Assembly (NCBI RefSeq): GCF_001514265.1
Contig: NZ_KQ948988.1
Span: forward strand, 627,395 to 691,394
From: Streptomyces resistomycificus
GTDB taxonomy: Bacteria > Actinomycetota > Actinomycetes > Streptomycetales > Streptomycetaceae
Length of the DNA: 64,000 nt
Direction: 5' to 3'
Part shown: positions 1 to 7,518 of the stretch, in pieces
Position numbering within the stretch: the stretch's first letter is position 1
How the letters are laid out: every line of letters begins with the position of its first letter
The notes under the pieces: generated by a model
What the model saw: only the letters and a program-made list of their open reading frames with translations
Databases searched by the model: none
What the model was told of the DNA's origin: nothing
Program-made: the position numbers and the translations under genes

Positions 1-408
1 ACAGAGAGCAAGGACAAGGAGACCCCTGCGGAGAAGCCCGCGTCAGGCCGTGACTATCTGCGCCAGCGGCGTATGAAGGTGCGGTCGAACGAGGACCTGT
101 GGCAGCAGGCGGAGACCTTCGCGAACCGCCTGCACGAAACGCTGTCCACCTACGCCGAGGATTCCCGGCTGCACGCCCCGCAGAACGCCGCCCTTTCCGG
201 TGCCTCCGGACAGAACGTGCTCAACGCGGCCTATCTCGTGTCGCGCACGGAATCCGAGGAATTCGTGGAACTCGTGGACCGCACGAAGGGCGAGGTGCCG
301 GGAATGCGGGTGGAACTCACCGGCCCCTGGGCCGCCTATTCGTTCTCCGGTGACCCGGCGTCCGGTGACCCGGTGTCCGGTGACCCGACTCAGAAGGAGG
401 ACCGGTGA
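1..408 (+). CDS. gvpL: Gas vesicle protein GvpL/GvpF family, C-terminal part (cut by window edge)
   Basis: The reading frame is open from the first base, so the start lies outside the window and 135 residues are visible. GvpF/GvpL proteins are minor components or chaperones of gas vesicle assembly. The visible part has the family's conserved GRDYLRQRR stretch, a helical region, and a C-terminal LTGPWAAYSF motif typical of the family. The tail after it is an S-G-D-P-x repeat coded by three 15-bp DNA repeats, so it is probably a variable extension. The stop overlaps the GTG start of the next gene by 4 bp, implying translational coupling. In Streptomyces gvp clusters the order gvpL-gvpS-gvpK is usual, which favours GvpL over GvpF. 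Confidence 0.82.
   Translation, partial: TESKDKETPAEKPASGRDYLRQRRMKVRSNEDLWQQAETFANRLHETLSTYAEDSRLHAPQNAALSGASGQNVLNAAYLVSRTESEEFVELVDRTKGEVPGMRVELTGPWAAYSFSGDPASGDPVSGDPTQKEDR
346..390 (+). repeat. Three 15-bp tandem repeats inside the gvpL tail
   Basis: The unit TCCGGTGACCCGGyG occurs three times without a gap, the third copy diverging at its end. It codes for S-G-D-P-x repeats at the extreme C-terminus, just after the conserved LTGPW motif. The period is a multiple of three, so copy-number change would not break the frame. Confidence 0.85.
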
Positions 409-593
409 CGGCGATCGAACGCCGCGAGGTCGCGCTGGTGGACCTCCTCGACCGGCTGCTCGCCGGCGGGGTCGTCATCACCGGCGACATCACCCTGCGC
501 ATCGCCGACGTCGACCTGGTCCGCATCGACCTGAACGCCCTGATCAGCTCGGTGAACACACAGGTGCCGTCGCCGTTTGGGGAGCTGCTGTGA
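405..593 (+). CDS. gvpS: GvpA-family gas vesicle protein (GvpS/GvpJ type)
   Basis: This 62-residue protein has the GvpA-type core: an N-terminal amphipathic segment (EVALVDLLDRLLAGG) followed by VVITGDITLRIADVDLVRIDL, the strand-turn-strand that packs into the vesicle wall. It is shorter than GvpA and ends soon after the second helix, as in the GvpJ/GvpM/GvpS minor relatives. The GTG start overlaps the upstream stop by 4 bp and its own stop overlaps the GTG of gvpK, so three genes are translationally coupled. The name gvpS rests on position between gvpL and gvpK; GvpJ or GvpM remain possible. Confidence 0.85.
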   Translation: MTAIERREVALVDLLDRLLAGGVVITGDITLRIADVDLVRIDLNALISSVNTQVPSPFGELL

Positions 594-874
594 CCGAGCG
601 ACACAACCGGCTGGACCTCGAACCCGACACCGTCGAGCGGGACCTGGTCAAACTCGTCCTGACCGTGGTGGAGCTGCTGCGGCAGCTCATGGAACGCCAG
701 GCGGTGCGCCGCTTCGACGAGGGGGAGCTCAGTGAGGACCAGGAGGAGCGCATCGGACTCACCCTGATGCTGCTCGACGACCGCATGACCGAGCTGCGCG
801 AGCGCTACGGACTGCGGCCCGAGGACCTCAATCTGGACCTCGGGCCGCTGGGACCTCTGCTTCCCCGGGAATGA
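590..874 (+). CDS. gvpK: Gas vesicle protein GvpK
   Basis: The 94-residue product matches GvpK: DTVERDLVKLVLTVVELLRQLMERQAVRR followed by the acidic EGELSEDQEERIGLTLMLLDDRM and the terminal LGLRPEDLNLDLGPLGPLL-like motif. GvpK is an essential accessory protein of gas vesicle formation. GTG was chosen as start because it overlaps the stop of the GvpA-family gene (GTGA) and gives the family's usual N-terminus; longer upstream extensions run through gvpL and gvpS in another frame. It is the last gene of the operon, followed by a strong hairpin. Confidence 0.93.
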   Translation: MTERHNRLDLEPDTVERDLVKLVLTVVELLRQLMERQAVRRFDEGELSEDQEERIGLTLMLLDDRMTELRERYGLRPEDLNLDLGPLGPLLPRE

Positions 875-924
875 GACCCGGGTGCATTCATCTGTTCTGC
901 CGAAATCTGTCTTGTCGAAGTTCT

Positions 925-959
925 ACCGGGAGTGGACCCGCGCCGGGTCCACTCCCGGT
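925..959. terminator. Bidirectional hairpin terminator after gvpK
   Basis: A perfect 16-bp stem (ACCGGGAGTGGACCCG and its complement) encloses a 3-nt loop. It sits between gvpK and the stop of the convergent small membrane protein gene, so it can end transcription from both sides. There is no long T-run, as is normal for Streptomyces terminators. Confidence 0.85.
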
Positions 960-963
960 TCAT

Positions 964-1134
964 TCACCACCTGTACCAGCGACCCCTGCCTCCGCCCGCG
1001 GTCGTACCCCGCATCAGGAAGCCCAGAAGCCACAGCACCAATACGACCAGCGCAATCCACCAGAGCAGTTCCACTGCGAATCCGGCGCCGAAGAGAATCA
1101 GCACCAGAAGCAGCACGAGCAAGATGGGAACCAT
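964..1134 (-). CDS. Small hydrophobic membrane protein (56 aa)
   Basis: A short gene read from ATG with a strong GGAGGTT ribosome site nine bases upstream. The product is almost all membrane: a first segment MVPILLVLLLVLILFGAGF, then a second helix ELLWWIALVVLVLWLLGFLM, and a basic tail RGTTAGGGRGRWYRW. This pattern is the 'hydrophobic protein' common in Streptomyces genomes; no biochemical role is known to me. It lies about 50 bp downstream of the methyltransferase gene on the same strand and may be co-transcribed. A small palindrome lies between the two. Confidence 0.78.
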   Translation of the reverse strand: MVPILLVLLLVLILFGAGFAVELLWWIALVVLVLWLLGFLMRGTTAGGGRGRWYRW

Positions 1135-1152
1135 AGTGTGAACCTCCTGTTC

Positions 1153-1167
1153 TCCGGGTTTCCCGGA
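1153..1167. promoter_or_regulatory. TCCGGG-ttt-CCCGGA palindrome before the small membrane protein
   Basis: A perfect 6-bp inverted repeat with a 3-nt loop lies in the 48-bp gap between the methyltransferase stop and the small gene, just upstream of its ribosome site. It could be a weak hairpin that lowers read-through or an operator; the sequence alone does not decide. Confidence 0.4.
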
Positions 1168-1182
1168 AATGGAGATTCAGGC

Positions 1183-1998
1183 TTACTTTCGGCACACAAT
1201 TTCTCCGTGCAGTACACAGAACCAACCGTCCTCGTGTCCGCCCCACCCCCGCCACGCCTCCGACACGGCCCGCAGCTGCTGTGCGGTCGCGTGCCCGCCC
1301 TCCACCGCCCGCCCGGCGTACTCCGAGGCGACGGTGCGGTCGGCCCACAGGCCGCTCCACCACTCCCGCTCCTCGGCCGTCGAGAAGGTCCAGGTGCCCG
1401 AGGTCGTGGTGATGTCCGTCAGGCCCGCCCGCAGCGCCCAGGACTTCAGCCGCCGCCCGGCGTCCGGCTCGCCGCCGTTGGCGCGGGCCACCCGCCGGTA
1501 CAGCTCCAGCCAGTCGTCCAGGCCCGGCGTCCGGGGGTACCAGGTCATCGCCGCGTAGTCCGAGTCCCGTACGGCGATCAAGCCGCCCGGGGCGGTCACC
1601 CGGCGCATCTCCCGCAGTGCCTGCACCGGGTCACCCACGTGTTGCAGCACCTGGTGGGCGTGGACCACGCAGAACGTGTCGTCCGGGAAGTCCAGGGCGT
1701 GCACGTCCGCGACCGCGAAATCGACGTTGGCCAGACCGCGAGCGGCGGCCGTGGCCCGTGCCTGGTCCAGGATGCCCGGCGCGTGATCGACCCCGGTGAC
1801 GTGCCCGTCCGGGACCAGCGCGGCCAGATCGGCGGTGATCGTGCCGGGGCCGCAGCCGATGTCCAGGATCTTCATGTGGGGCTTGAGCGAACCGAGCAGG
1901 TAGGCCGCCGAGTTGGCGGCGGTGCGCCAGGTGTGCGAACGCAGCACCGACTCGTGGTGGCCGTGCGTGTAGACGGCGGTCTCCTGTGACTTCGACAT
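1183..1998 (-). CDS. Class I SAM-dependent methyltransferase (UbiE-like)
   Basis: This 271-residue protein has the class I methyltransferase fold: SAM-binding motif I ILDIGCGPGTIT at about residue 44, the acidic end of strand 2 in GVDHAPGIL, motif VHALDFPDDTFCVVHAHQVLQHV, and the post-motif RRVTAPGGLIAV. It resembles the UbiE/menaquinone-type general methyltransferases, but nothing identifies the substrate. The N-terminus contains HGHHE. It starts at ATG with a GGGAGCAC-like ribosome site. Neighbours (gas vesicle, small membrane protein, lipid kinase) do not form an obvious pathway with it. Confidence 0.85.
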   Translation of the reverse strand: MSKSQETAVYTHGHHESVLRSHTWRTAANSAAYLLGSLKPHMKILDIGCGPGTITADLAALVPDGHVTGVDHAPGILDQARATAAARGLANVDFAVADVHALDFPDDTFCVVHAHQVLQHVGDPVQALREMRRVTAPGGLIAVRDSDYAAMTWYPRTPGLDDWLELYRRVARANGGEPDAGRRLKSWALRAGLTDITTTSGTWTFSTAEEREWWSGLWADRTVASEYAGRAVEGGHATAQQLRAVSEAWRGWGGHEDGWFCVLHGEIVCRK

Positions 1999-2097
1999 GG
2001 GTGTGCTCCCTGTTCGGCGTCTCCTCGGACACGCCTCACGCTACGCGCGTATGTCGAATGATGAGACCGCCGTTTTGCCATCTGGACTGACGGGTGA

Positions 2098-3591
2098 TCA
2101 GTTTCCGGTCAGGGGGCGGTACACCGTCAGCGCCTCGGGCAGCTTCTCCAGCGTCACCTCGCCCGCCACCTCGGTGACCTCACCGTCGTAGGCGAGGAGC
2201 GTGCCCGGGGCGACGCCGGTCAGGTCCAGCCGGTGCACCTGGACCGCCGCGTGGGCGGGGGAGCGGGTCAGCGGCCCGGCCACCGCGGCGGCGAGCAGCC
2301 GCAGCGCGGGCCGCCGTCCGCCGTGCACGACCCGTACGTCGAGCCGGCCGTCCGCCAGGTCGCGGCGACGGCCGGGCGCGAGACCCATCCGGTGATAGGT
2401 GCCGTTGCCTGCGAACAGCAGCCACAGCGGCCGGCACTCACCACGGAACCCGGCCTCCAGCGGATGCCGGTCGGCGCGCACCACGCGCAGCGCCGCGAGC
2501 ACGCCGGCCGGCCAGCCACCGATCCGCGAAGACCACCGCTCCCGCTCGCGCACCAGCTCCGGATACACACCGAGGCTGCAGGTGTTGAGGAAGACGCCCT
2601 GCCGCTCGCCGCAGGCGAAGCGGCCCACGTCCACCCGCACACCCTCACCCTCCCGGACGGCCCGGCTCAGATCGCGGACCCCCTCCACGCCCAGGTCGTA
2701 GGCGAAGTGGTTCAGCGTGCCGCCCGGCAGCACCGCCAGCGGCACACCGTGCCGCAGGGCGATCTCGGCGGCCGTGTTGACCGTGCCGTCGCCGCCGCAC
2801 ACGCCGAGCACCCGGGCGCGGGCCGCCGCCTTCTCCAACGCGTCCCGCACATCGGCCGGTTCACACTCCACGACCTCGGCGCCCGACAGGCTTTCCCGCA
2901 GCGCGCGCACCCGGTCGGCGGTGCCGGAGGCGGTGTTGCTGACGACGACCAGGCCCTCTCCGTCGGGCAGCGAGGGAACGTCCGCGCGGGGGCGGGCGGC
3001 AGGCAGCACCTGGGCGCGGGTCGGCACCAGGCGCCGTACCGCGAACGCCGCGCCCACTCCCAGGGCCGCGCCCGCCAGCACGTCGCTCGGGAAGTGGACA
3101 CCGGTGTAGACGCGGGACATGACCACCGAGAAGGCGGCCGGCGCCACCACCGCGCCCCAGGACGGCGACTCCAGGGCGACTCCGGCCGCGAACGCGGCCG
3201 CCGACGCCGAGTGGCCGGACGGGAACGACGTGGTGATCGGCTGCCGCTTCAACTGCCGCACCAGCGGGACCGGGTCCAAGGCGGGCCGCGTGCGGCGCAC
3301 CGAGCGCTTGCCGAGGGTGTTGATGGTCAGCGAGGCCAGGCTGAGCGAGGCGAGGCCCCGCGCGGCCGCCCGGCGGGCCCGCGGGGTGCGGACGGCGGCC
3401 ATCGCGGCCGCCGTCGCGAACCACAACACCCCGTGGTTCGCGCTGCGGCTCAGGCGCGGCAGGACCGGTTCGGCGGCCGGCCAGTTCCGCTCGGCGGCGA
3501 ACTCGAACAGCCGGCTGTCGAGAGCGAGCAGCCGGTCGCGCACCGCGTGCGCGCCGGGCTTCAGGACGGTGAGGTCGACGTCTGGGCTCAT
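2098..3591 (-). CDS. PAP2 phosphatase / diacylglycerol kinase fusion
   Basis: The 497-residue protein joins two lipid enzymes. The N-terminal part (about residues 30-190) is a membrane PAP2 phosphatase with KRSVRRTRP, PSGHS and SRVYTGVHFPSD, the three motifs of the acid phosphatase superfamily. The C-terminal part (about 210-495) is a diacylglycerol-kinase catalytic domain with the nucleotide motif CGGDGTVN and PGGTLNHFA, ending with the usual beta-rich YDGEV segment. Such fusions occur in actinobacteria and should act on phosphatidate/diacylglycerol at the membrane. ATG at this position gives a normal N-terminus; a longer start would overlap the divergent promoter. The gene is divergent from the histidine phosphatase gene. 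Confidence 0.88.
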   Translation of the reverse strand: MSPDVDLTVLKPGAHAVRDRLLALDSRLFEFAAERNWPAAEPVLPRLSRSANHGVLWFATAAAMAAVRTPRARRAAARGLASLSLASLTINTLGKRSVRRTRPALDPVPLVRQLKRQPITTSFPSGHSASAAAFAAGVALESPSWGAVVAPAAFSVVMSRVYTGVHFPSDVLAGAALGVGAAFAVRRLVPTRAQVLPAARPRADVPSLPDGEGLVVVSNTASGTADRVRALRESLSGAEVVECEPADVRDALEKAAARARVLGVCGGDGTVNTAAEIALRHGVPLAVLPGGTLNHFAYDLGVEGVRDLSRAVREGEGVRVDVGRFACGERQGVFLNTCSLGVYPELVRERERWSSRIGGWPAGVLAALRVVRADRHPLEAGFRGECRPLWLLFAGNGTYHRMGLAPGRRRDLADGRLDVRVVHGGRRPALRLLAAAVAGPLTRSPAHAAVQVHRLDLTGVAPGTLLAYDGEVTEVAGEVTLEKLPEALTVYRPLTGN

Positions 3592-3605
3592 ACGGTGCCG
3601 GGTAC
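3580..3605 (+). promoter_or_regulatory. SigB-type promoter (GTCT-N16-GGGTAC)
   Basis: GTCT and GGGTAC separated by 16 nt fit GNNT-N14-16-GGGTA(C/T), the promoter pattern reported for SigB and related stress sigma factors of Streptomyces. It points at the histidine phosphatase gene 50 bp downstream. The -35 element overlaps the start of the divergent lipid-kinase gene. The GNNT element is permissive, so the match is suggestive only. Confidence 0.5.
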
Positions 3606-3655
3606 CCTGCAGTGGCCGTTTCCTGTCCGTCGGGCGGCGCACCGGAGGGTCCCCC

Positions 3656-4309
3656 ATGCGTCTGCTGCTCATCCGTCACGCCCAGACCCCCAGCAACGTG
3701 CGGTTCCTGCTGGACACTGCCGTCCCGGGCCCGGGCCTGACCGAACTCGGCGGGCGCCAGGCCGCCGCTCTGCCCGAGGCACTCGCGGGCGAGGACATCG
3801 ACGCCCTGTACGCCTCCACCCTCGTCCGCACCCAGCACACCGCGGCCCCGCTGGCCGCCGCCCGCGGCCTCGACGTGCGCGTCCGGGACGGCATCCGGGA
3901 GCTGTCCGCGGGGGACCTGGAGATGCTGCCCGGCCACTCGGAGCACGGCCGCGCCTACATGGAGACGGCCTTCGCCTGGTCGGCCGGCGACACGCGGCGG
4001 CGGATGCCGGGCGGGGAGAGCGGGGCCGAGGCGCTGGCACGGTACGACAGCGTGGTCGCGGAGGCCGCGGCGAGCGGGGCCGGGGCGGTCGCCATGGTCA
4101 GCCACGGCGCTGCCATCCGGATGTGGACGGCCGCCCGCGCGGACAACGTCGAGGTGTCCTTCGCCGCCGCCCGCCCGCTGGAGAACACCGGCGTGGTGAT
4201 CCTGGAGGGGTCGCCCTCGGACGGCTGGAAGGCCCTGTCGTGGGCGGGCGCGCTGGTCGCACCCGCCGGTGAGGGCGGCCCCGCGGGCCGGCCCGTCGAC
4301 GCGGAGTGA
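3656..4309 (+). CDS. Histidine phosphatase family protein (phosphoglycerate-mutase-like)
   Basis: This 217-residue protein begins MRLLLIRHAQTPSN, the RHG-type catalytic motif with the phospho-accepting histidine. It continues with YASTLVRTQHTAAPL, the acidic RELSAGDLE and a second catalytic histidine in MVSHGAAIRMW near residue 150. The fold is the cofactor-dependent mutase/phosphatase superfamily; length and motifs fit a broad-specificity phosphatase. A GGAGGG ribosome site sits 7 bp before the ATG. It may be driven by the stress-type promoter just upstream. The actual substrate cannot be read from sequence. Confidence 0.88.
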   Translation: MRLLLIRHAQTPSNVRFLLDTAVPGPGLTELGGRQAAALPEALAGEDIDALYASTLVRTQHTAAPLAAARGLDVRVRDGIRELSAGDLEMLPGHSEHGRAYMETAFAWSAGDTRRRMPGGESGAEALARYDSVVAEAAASGAGAVAMVSHGAAIRMWTAARADNVEVSFAAARPLENTGVVILEGSPSDGWKALSWAGALVAPAGEGGPAGRPVDAE

Positions 4310-4359
4310 GGGATTAACGGTTTGCCCGGCCCGGCCCACGGCCCGCAGAATGCGGCCTC

Positions 4360-5979
4360 ATGGGACATCTGGAAGCCGCACACCTCGAGTACTACCTCCC
4401 CGACGGGAGGGCGCTGCTCGGCGACGTGTCGTTCCGGGTGGGCGAAGGCGCCGTCGTGGCCCTCGTGGGCCCCAACGGCGCCGGCAAGACCACCCTGCTG
4501 CGGCTGATCTCCGGCGAACTCAAACCACACGGCGGGACCGTCACCGTGAGCGGCGGCCTGGGGGTGATGCGCCAGTTCGTGGGATCCGTACGGGACGAGA
4601 CGACCGTACGGGACCTGCTGGTGTCGGTCGCGCCGCCCCGTATCCGGGAGGTCGCCCGGGCCGTCGACAAGGCCGAGCACGCGATCATGACCGTCGACGA
4701 CGAGGCCGCGCAGCTCCAGTACGCGCAGGCCCTCTCCGACTGGGCCGAGGTGCGCGGCTACGAGGCCGAGACGCTGTGGGACATGTGCACCATGGCCGCG
4801 CTGGGCGTGCCCTACGACAAGGCGCAGTTCCGTGAGGTGCGCACCCTCTCCGGCGGCGAGCAGAAGCGGCTGGTGCTGGAGGCGCTGCTGCGCGGCACCG
4901 ACGAGGTGCTGCTGCTCGACGAGCCCGACAACTACCTCGACGTGCCCGGCAAGCGCTGGCTGGAGGAGCGCCTGAAGGAGACCCGCAAGACGGTCCTCTT
5001 CGTCTCCCACGACCGCGAACTCCTCGCCCGCGCCGCCGAGCGGATCGTCTCCGTCGAACCCTCGCCCACGGGCGCCGACGCCTGGGTGCACGGCGGCGGC
5101 TTCGCCACCTACCACGAGGCCCGCCGCGAACGCTTCGCCCGCTTCGAGGAGTTGCGCCGGCGCTGGGACGAGAAGCACGCCCAGCTGAAGAAGCTCGTCC
5201 TCAACCTCCGTCAGGCCGCCTCCATCAGCCACGAGCTGGCCTCCCGCTACCACGCCGCCCAGACCCGGCTGCGCAAGTTCGAGGAGGCCGGGCCGCCGCC
5301 CGAGCCGCCCCGCGAGCAGGACATCACGATGCGCCTGAAGGGCGGCCGCACCGGCGTCAGGGCCGTCACCTGCGAGGGCCTCGAACTCACCGGCCTGATG
5401 AAGCCCTTCGACCTGGAGGTCTTCTACGGCGAACGGGTCGCCGTCCTCGGTTCCAACGGCTCCGGCAAGTCGCACTTCCTGCGGCTGCTGGCCGGCGACG
5501 ACGTGGCGCACACCGGGATCTGGAAGCTCGGGGCGCGGGTGGTGCCCGGGCACTTCGCCCAGACGCACGCCCACCCCGAGCTGGAGGGCCGTACGCTCCT
5601 GGACATCCTGTGGAAGGAGCACGCCCAGGACCGGGGCGCCGCCATGTCACGGCTGCGCCGCTACGAACTCACCGGTCAGGCCGAGCAGAGCTTCGAGCGG
5701 CTCTCCGGCGGCCAGCAGGCCCGCTTCCAGATCCTCCTGCTGGAACTCCAGGGCGTGACCGCCCTGCTGCTGGACGAGCCCACCGACAACCTCGACCTGG
5801 AGTCCGCGGAAGCCCTCCAGGAGGGCCTGGAGGCCTTCGACGGCACGGTCCTCGCGGTCACCCACGACCGCTGGTTCGCCCGCTCCTTCGACCGCTACCT
5901 GGTCTTCGGCAGCGACGGCCGGGTGCGGGAGACGGCCGAGGCCGTGTGGGACGAACGCCGGGTGGAACGGGCCCGCTGA
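4360..5979 (+). CDS. ABC-F family ATPase
   Basis: The 539-residue protein has two ABC ATPase domains and no membrane segment. Walker A motifs are GPNGAGKTT near residue 37 and GSNGSGKS near residue 364; signatures are LSGGEQKR and LSGGQQAR, with Walker B LLLDEPDNYLD and LLLDEPTDNLD. An arm and linker separate the domains, as in ABC-F translation factors and ribosome-protection ATPases. The second Walker A ends in KSH instead of the usual KST. Regulatory and resistance ABC-F proteins look alike, so an antibiotic-resistance role is not implied. It ends at a strong hairpin shared with the convergent Vms1-like gene. Confidence 0.9.
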   Translation: MGHLEAAHLEYYLPDGRALLGDVSFRVGEGAVVALVGPNGAGKTTLLRLISGELKPHGGTVTVSGGLGVMRQFVGSVRDETTVRDLLVSVAPPRIREVARAVDKAEHAIMTVDDEAAQLQYAQALSDWAEVRGYEAETLWDMCTMAALGVPYDKAQFREVRTLSGGEQKRLVLEALLRGTDEVLLLDEPDNYLDVPGKRWLEERLKETRKTVLFVSHDRELLARAAERIVSVEPSPTGADAWVHGGGFATYHEARRERFARFEELRRRWDEKHAQLKKLVLNLRQAASISHELASRYHAAQTRLRKFEEAGPPPEPPREQDITMRLKGGRTGVRAVTCEGLELTGLMKPFDLEVFYGERVAVLGSNGSGKSHFLRLLAGDDVAHTGIWKLGARVVPGHFAQTHAHPELEGRTLLDILWKEHAQDRGAAMSRLRRYELTGQAEQSFERLSGGQQARFQILLLELQGVTALLLDEPTDNLDLESAEALQEGLEAFDGTVLAVTHDRWFARSFDRYLVFGSDGRVRETAEAVWDERRVERAR

Positions 5980-5993
5980 CCGCCCGACGACCC

Positions 5994-6031
5994 GAGAGGG
6001 CCCGGTGACCCGGAGGTCACCGGGCCCTTTC
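5994..6031. terminator. Bidirectional terminator after the ABC-F gene
   Basis: A perfect 14-bp stem (AGGGCCCGGTGACC and complement) with loop CGGA, extended by a few A-T/G-T pairs and followed by TTTCTC, lies between two convergent genes. Confidence 0.88.
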
Positions 6032-6048
6032 TCGCGGGGCTCAGCCGC

Positions 6049-7164
6049 TCACGTCCAGCGCAGCAGCGCGCCCAGGCCGCCGACCGGTGCGTCGGCCTCG
6101 GTCCACTCGGCCAGCGTGGTCACCGAGATCGCCGGGGCGCCGGTGGCGACCGCGGAGCGGATCAGCGCGTCGTCCGCGCGGGCCGACCAGGAGTTCTGCT
6201 CACCGAGGATCTTCAGTTCGGTGCGGCGCATCGCCAGCTGGTCGGGGTCCTCGCCGATCCACACCTCGCGGTGCGCGTCCGGACCGTCCGGCCGGATCAG
6301 CAGCGCGTCGATACGGTGCTCACGGGCCGCCTCGACCAGCGCGGGCACGCCCTCGACCGCCCCGGGCCGACCGTCGTCGCCCGGCTCGCGGGCCGCCAGG
6401 AACCGCTCCAGCTCCTGCTCCGTCCGCTGCAGCACGTGCGCGGCGCGGGCCTGCTCCACGTCCTCGTCGAGCAGCCTGCTGCCGGCGCCGTGCGGAGCGT
6501 GCACGACCAGGTCGTGCAGCCGCTTGGGAAGCCGCTCGTGCACGGACCGCCGCTCCCGGTCGTCACCGACCAGGATCAGCAGGTCGGCCCGCGTCTCCTC
6601 CTGCGAGACGGCCAGCGCGTCGGCGATCTCCGCCGCGTTGTGCTCCCAGGTGTTCTCCACCCGGAGCTGGAAGTGCCGCTCCGACCAGTCGGCCGAACTC
6701 GTGCGGTGCACGGGGTACTGACGGCCCGCGACCGTCCCGGCCGCCCGCCGTCCCAGGCCGCTGCGCAGCTCGAAATCGGCGCCCTTGCGGTCGACGTAGG
6801 CGACGATGCACAGCGGGTCCTCCCCGGCCAGCTCCAGCAGCGGAGCGGTGTGCGGCAGCGGCGCCCAGTGAGCGCGGTCGCCGTCCGGCGCCCTGGTCAG
6901 CGGCGTGTCCAGGACCACCTCGCCGGCCCGCGCGAACAGCGCCCGGCCGTGCGGCTCGGGGGAGTGGGCCAGTGCCTCGACGGCCTCCCGTACGGCCCGG
7001 CAGGTGGCCTCGTCGGCGCCCTGCCGGGACAGTTCCCTGGACAGCGCCACCGCCGTCAGCTGCCGTTCGTGGGCCATGGACTCCGTATGGCGGGAGGTGT
7101 CGACATAAACGGAGGCCCAAGGGCCCGGGTGTTCGTAGAGTGGATGCAGAAAAGCGAGATCCAT
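6049..7164 (-). CDS. Vms1/baeRF-family protein (Rv2629-like peptidyl-tRNA hydrolase-type fold)
   Basis: The 371-residue protein starts MDLAFLHPLYEHPGPWASVYVDTS and has the layout of the bacterial eRF1-like (baeRF family 2, Rv2629-like) proteins, related to eukaryotic Vms1/ANKZF1. An N-terminal RNase-H-like domain carries the VGDDRER and IVAYVDRKGADFEL strands. The second half contains EQELERFLAAREPG...VEGVPALVEAAREHRIDALLI, and it ends with the conserved AISVTTLAEWTEADAPVGGLGALLRW. Rv2629 of Mycobacterium is a dormancy-associated protein. By homology a ribosome-rescue role is possible but unproven. It has a GGGAGG ribosome site and lies tail-to-tail with an ABC-F ATPase. Confidence 0.8.
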   Translation of the reverse strand: MDLAFLHPLYEHPGPWASVYVDTSRHTESMAHERQLTAVALSRELSRQGADEATCRAVREAVEALAHSPEPHGRALFARAGEVVLDTPLTRAPDGDRAHWAPLPHTAPLLELAGEDPLCIVAYVDRKGADFELRSGLGRRAAGTVAGRQYPVHRTSSADWSERHFQLRVENTWEHNAAEIADALAVSQEETRADLLILVGDDRERRSVHERLPKRLHDLVVHAPHGAGSRLLDEDVEQARAAHVLQRTEQELERFLAAREPGDDGRPGAVEGVPALVEAAREHRIDALLIRPDGPDAHREVWIGEDPDQLAMRRTELKILGEQNSWSARADDALIRSAVATGAPAISVTTLAEWTEADAPVGGLGALLRWT

Positions 7165-7187
7165 GGCTCCCTCCCGGATGCCGCTGG

Positions 7188-7211
7188 GGGTATTGCGTCC
7201 CGGGCGGGTAC
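7188..7211 (+). promoter_or_regulatory. SigB-type promoter (GGGT-N14-GGGTAC)
   Basis: GGGT, a 14-nt spacer and GGGTAC fit the Streptomyces stress-sigma promoter pattern GNNT-N14-16-GGGTA(C/T). The site is 38 bp upstream of the small gene that follows, and also lies just upstream of the divergent Vms1-like gene. Confidence 0.55.
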
Positions 7212-7249
7212 CCGAACCTCATGGACGAACACGACGAGCGGGGCACACG

Positions 7250-7498
7250 ATGACCGGAGTCGACCCCAGCAGCCTGGACGAGCAGCAGCTCATGAAGGAG
7301 CTGGAGACCATCCACCGCACACGCCACGACGCCCTGCTGTACGGGTCGAACGACGCGCTGCGCGCCCACAACGAACGCATGGCGCAGCTGGAGGGCGAGT
7401 ACCTGCGCCGCAACCCGCGCCGCCCGGTGGCCGCGGGCCGCACCCGCGAGGGGGCCCGGGAACGCGAGAGCGGGGAGTCGACGACTCCCCGCCCCTGA
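7250..7498 (+). CDS. Small conserved actinobacterial protein (DUF6158-like)
   Basis: The 82-residue product is a charged, helical cytoplasmic protein: LDEQQLMKELETIHRTRHDALLYG, then NDALRAHNERMAQLEGEYLRRNPRR and an Arg/Glu-rich tail. It resembles the small actinobacterial family I know as DUF6158, found near stress genes; the family number is from memory. There is no signal peptide or membrane segment. A stress-sigma-type promoter lies just upstream, and the neighbours (DJ-1 protein, CBS protein, sigma factor) fit a general-stress setting. Confidence 0.72.
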   Translation: MTGVDPSSLDEQQLMKELETIHRTRHDALLYGSNDALRAHNERMAQLEGEYLRRNPRRPVAAGRTREGARERESGESTTPRP

Positions 7499-7518
7499 GA
7501 CCGCGCCCGAGCGCCCTG

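Noticed and set aside
3602-3607. Minus-strand GGGTAC as a stress promoter for the PAP2/DAG-kinase gene
   Set aside because: No GNNT element lies 14-16 nt upstream on that strand; the match is only the palindrome GGGTACCC of the plus-strand promoter.
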